In this document: in pieces, positions 5,534 through 7,241 of the stretch
Numbering within the stretch: the stretch's first letter is position 1
Layout: every line of letters begins with the position of its first letter
Assembly: GCA_030593645.1 (NCBI GenBank)
Contig: JAUVGT010000258.1
Location: 1 to 7,241, forward strand
Direction: 5' to 3'
Origin: Deltaproteobacteria bacterium
GTDB lineage: Bacteria; Desulfobacterota; Desulfobacteria; Desulfobacterales; JAUVGT01
DNA: 7,241 bases
The notes under the pieces: model-generated
The model's input: only the letters and a program-made list of their open reading frames with translations
What the model was told of the DNA's origin: nothing
Databases searched by the model: none
Translations under genes and position numbers: made by a program

Positions 5534-7096
5534 ATGTCTGAACAACCCACACATCATAGTGGTCTGGAGCGTTTGGAAAGCCTTAAGAAACGGGCGGAGC
5601 TTGGCGGTGGTCAAAAGGCCATTGATAAACGTCATGGCATGGGACGGTTGACAGCACGGGAGAGATTGAACCTGCTGTTTGATCCGGATAGTTTTGTGGA
5701 GATGAATCAGCTTGCCGAAAGTCAGGCTGTCGATTTCGGCATGCAGAAAAAAAAGGTTCCGGGAGATGGTGTGGCCATCGGTTACGGGTACATTGACGGC
5801 CGGCTGGTGTTCGCTTTTGCAGAGGATGCCACGGTACTGGGCGGCTCTGTGGGTACCATACACGGGCAGAAAATCTGCCGAATTATGGATGAAGCCCTGA
5901 AAGTTAAAGCACCGCTCATCGGTCTGTACGATTCCGGGGGCGGGAGGCTCCATGAGGGCTTTTTCGCGTCCAAAGGTGTGGCCGGCATGTTTTACAGGAA
6001 CACCGCCGCATCAGGTGTCATCCCGCAAATTTCCGCGATAATGGGGCCGTGTGCTGGAGTGGCTGTATACTCTCCTGCATTGACTGATTTTATCATCATG
6101 ATCGAAGGGCAGAGCCAAATGGTCATTACCGGCCCGGGTGTGATCAAATCGGTTACCGGGGAGGATGTCACCCTTGAAGAACTGGGGGGTTCCGGTGTTC
6201 ATAGTCAAATAACCGGCCAGGCCCATTTAGTGGCAAAAAACGAAGAAGAATGTATAAAAACGATTCGACATCTCCTCAGTTACTTACCGGCCAATAATGA
6301 GGAAAGTCCTCGAACTGTAGAATGCACCGATGATCCTTTCCGGCAGGATGACACCCTTGAAGAGCTTGTACCCGCGGATTTTAGAAAATCATATGATATG
6401 CGCCTGGTGATCAAGAAAGTGGTCGATAACGGTGAATTTTTTGAACTGCTTCCTGATTTCGCTAAAAGTATCATTATCGGTTTTACACGAATGGATGGCC
6501 AGACTGTTGGCATTGTTGGAAACCAGCCAAACTATCTGGCAGGGTGTCTCGATGTGGACAGTTCCGATAAGGCTGCGCGGTTTATACGGTTTTGCGACGC
6601 GTTCAATATCCCATTGATTAATTTTGTCGATGTACCGGGGTATTTCCCGGGCGTTAAACAGGAAAAAATGGGAATCATCAGGCATGGCGCAAAAATGCTT
6701 TATGCTTATGGCGAGGCCACTGTTCCCAAGATCACACTGGCATTGAGAAAAGAATACGGCGGTGCGGTTATGGCCATGTGCTGTGTGGGAATGGGTGTCG
6801 ATCAGATGCTGGCATGGCCGATCGCGAGACTGGTGGTACTGGATACGGTAACAGCCGTAAACCTGATTTTTCGAAAAGAGATCAAAGCGGCTGATGATCC
6901 TGAGGCGTTTCGTCAAAAAATGATCGATGAATATGACCATAAATATTCGAATCCGTTTCACGCGGCATCCAATATGCTTGTGGACGCCGTTATCAAGCCT
7001 TGTGAGACCAGGCTCCAGCTGATTAAAGCGTTACGGATGCTTAAGAACAAGAAACGGCCGGAACCGTTTAGAAGGCATGGGAATATACCGTTATAA
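5534..7096 (+). CDS. Acyl-CoA carboxyltransferase, propionyl-CoA carboxylase beta / methylmalonyl-CoA decarboxylase alpha type
   Basis: A complete 520-residue crotonase-fold carboxyltransferase of normal length for this family, which transfers a carboxyl group between biotin on a carrier and an acyl-CoA. GRLTARERL (38-46) starts the N-domain. The first oxyanion-hole segment is GPCAGVAVYSP (171-181), with Val where Gly is usual. ITGPGVIKSVTGE (198-210) and LEELGG (214-219) are PccB-like. The C-domain shows DVPGYFPG (366-373) and YGGA (408-411), and the protein ends in HGNIPL as PccB proteins do. The specificity position after YGGAx, Asp in propionyl-CoA carboxylases, is Met413, and the following stretch to 440 departs from the family. 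The substrate is therefore uncertain. AGGAGG at 5519-5524 lies nine bases before ATG. It is paired with the biotin carrier upstream. No biotin carboxylase or membrane subunit is in the window, so carboxylase, decarboxylase and transcarboxylase roles all remain open. Confidence 0.9.
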   Translation: MSEQPTHHSGLERLESLKKRAELGGGQKAIDKRHGMGRLTARERLNLLFDPDSFVEMNQLAESQAVDFGMQKKKVPGDGVAIGYGYIDGRLVFAFAEDATVLGGSVGTIHGQKICRIMDEALKVKAPLIGLYDSGGGRLHEGFFASKGVAGMFYRNTAASGVIPQISAIMGPCAGVAVYSPALTDFIIMIEGQSQMVITGPGVIKSVTGEDVTLEELGGSGVHSQITGQAHLVAKNEEECIKTIRHLLSYLPANNEESPRTVECTDDPFRQDDTLEELVPADFRKSYDMRLVIKKVVDNGEFFELLPDFAKSIIIGFTRMDGQTVGIVGNQPNYLAGCLDVDSSDKAARFIRFCDAFNIPLINFVDVPGYFPGVKQEKMGIIRHGAKMLYAYGEATVPKITLALRKEYGGAVMAMCCVGMGVDQMLAWPIARLVVLDTVTAVNLIFRKEIKAADDPEAFRQKMIDEYDHKYSNPFHAASNMLVDAVIKPCETRLQLIKALRMLKNKKRPEPFRRHGNIPL

Positions 7097-7101
7097 AAGA
7101 T

Positions 7102-7226
7102 GACGGTTTCGTAAAAAGTCCAACTTCTGCGTTGTGCTGCATTTCGCAATCATTCAACGTACGATAAGTACGCTTCATGATTACGAAATTTGCACGCCTT
7201 GAATTTGAACTTTTTACAAAACCGTC
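7102..7226. repeat. About 125-bp imperfect palindromic repeat
   Basis: The outer arms are GACGGTTTCGTAAAAAGTCC (7102-7121) and its inverted partner (7207-7226), 18 of 20 bases matching. An inner pair, 7141-7162 against 7168-7189, matches at 18 of 22 positions. The centre is CGTAC-GATAA-GTACG (7158-7172). The bases between outer and inner arms also align with small gaps. The structure begins six bases after the carboxyltransferase stop, so transcripts would fold into a very long hairpin that could end or stabilise the message. Length, symmetry and lack of coding content suit a MITE-like or REP-like dispersed element. From memory, arms of this wording recur in Desulfobacterales intergenic regions; that was not checked. 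Confidence 0.7.
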
Positions 7227-7241
7227 TAATTCGGACTTTTT

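Noticed and set aside
5495..5953. 152-codon open frame on the - strand over the start of the carboxyltransferase gene
   Set aside because: It is antisense to the conserved N-domain and runs over the gene's ribosome binding site. No recognisable motifs.
6389..6961. 190-codon open frame on the - strand inside the carboxyltransferase gene
   Set aside because: It is fully antisense to a well-conserved gene, its translation matches no family I know, and it has no convincing ribosome binding site. It is a shadow of codon bias.
7102..7226. CRISPR array or tRNA at the 3' end
   Set aside because: There is a single palindrome without regularly spaced direct repeats or spacers, and it does not fold as a cloverleaf.

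Overview
The window looks like chromosomal DNA of a strictly anaerobic, Gram-negative, metabolically versatile bacterium. A sulfate-reducing Desulfobacterota (Desulfobacterales-type) is the best guess. The reasons are a ferredoxin-dependent 2-oxoacid oxidoreductase (IorAB), an acyl-CoA synthetase, a separately encoded biotin carrier next to a carboxyltransferase, a cysteine-motif-plus-PilZ protein of a style I associate with that group, and long palindromic intergenic repeats. The lineage is inferred and was not tested by any search.

Layout. (1) Positions 1-777, + strand: the 3' end of iorA (two 4Fe-4S ferredoxin motifs) followed after 34 bases by a complete iorB. (2) 778-1109: a 332-base non-coding gap with overlapping hairpins at the iorB end, a 16-bp AT palindrome, and a promoter with an operator-like inverted repeat in front of the next gene. 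(3) 1110-2666, +: a complete AMP-forming acyl-CoA synthetase. (4) 2667-2809: a convergent intergenic region with one arm of a repeat and weak terminator-like structure. (5) 2810-5097, - strand: two genes read leftward, a small lipoprotein and then a multidomain regulator (two zinc ribbons, PAS, GAF, CxxC/CxC motif, PilZ). The lipoprotein has a clear promoter at 5128-5156. (6) 5098-5276: a divergent promoter region with a palindromic operator candidate in front of the rightward genes. (7) 5277-7096, +: a 70-residue biotin carrier and a 520-residue acyl-CoA carboxyltransferase, each with a strong ribosome binding site. (8) 7102-7241: a roughly 125-bp imperfect palindrome, probably a dispersed repeat that may also end transcription.

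How the genes fit together. IorAB oxidises aryl-pyruvates (from aromatic amino acids) to aryl-acetyl-CoA with reduction of ferredoxin. The CoA ligase activates an unidentified carboxylic acid. The biotin carrier and carboxyltransferase move a carboxyl group on or off an acyl-CoA. This is a carbon-degradation neighbourhood, but no biotin carboxylase or membrane decarboxylase subunit is visible here. The leftward pair is unrelated to metabolism by sequence: it is a probable c-di-GMP-binding sensory protein behind a membrane-anchored lipoprotein. The two most unusual items are this regulator's domain order and a rewritten active-site segment in the carboxyltransferase.
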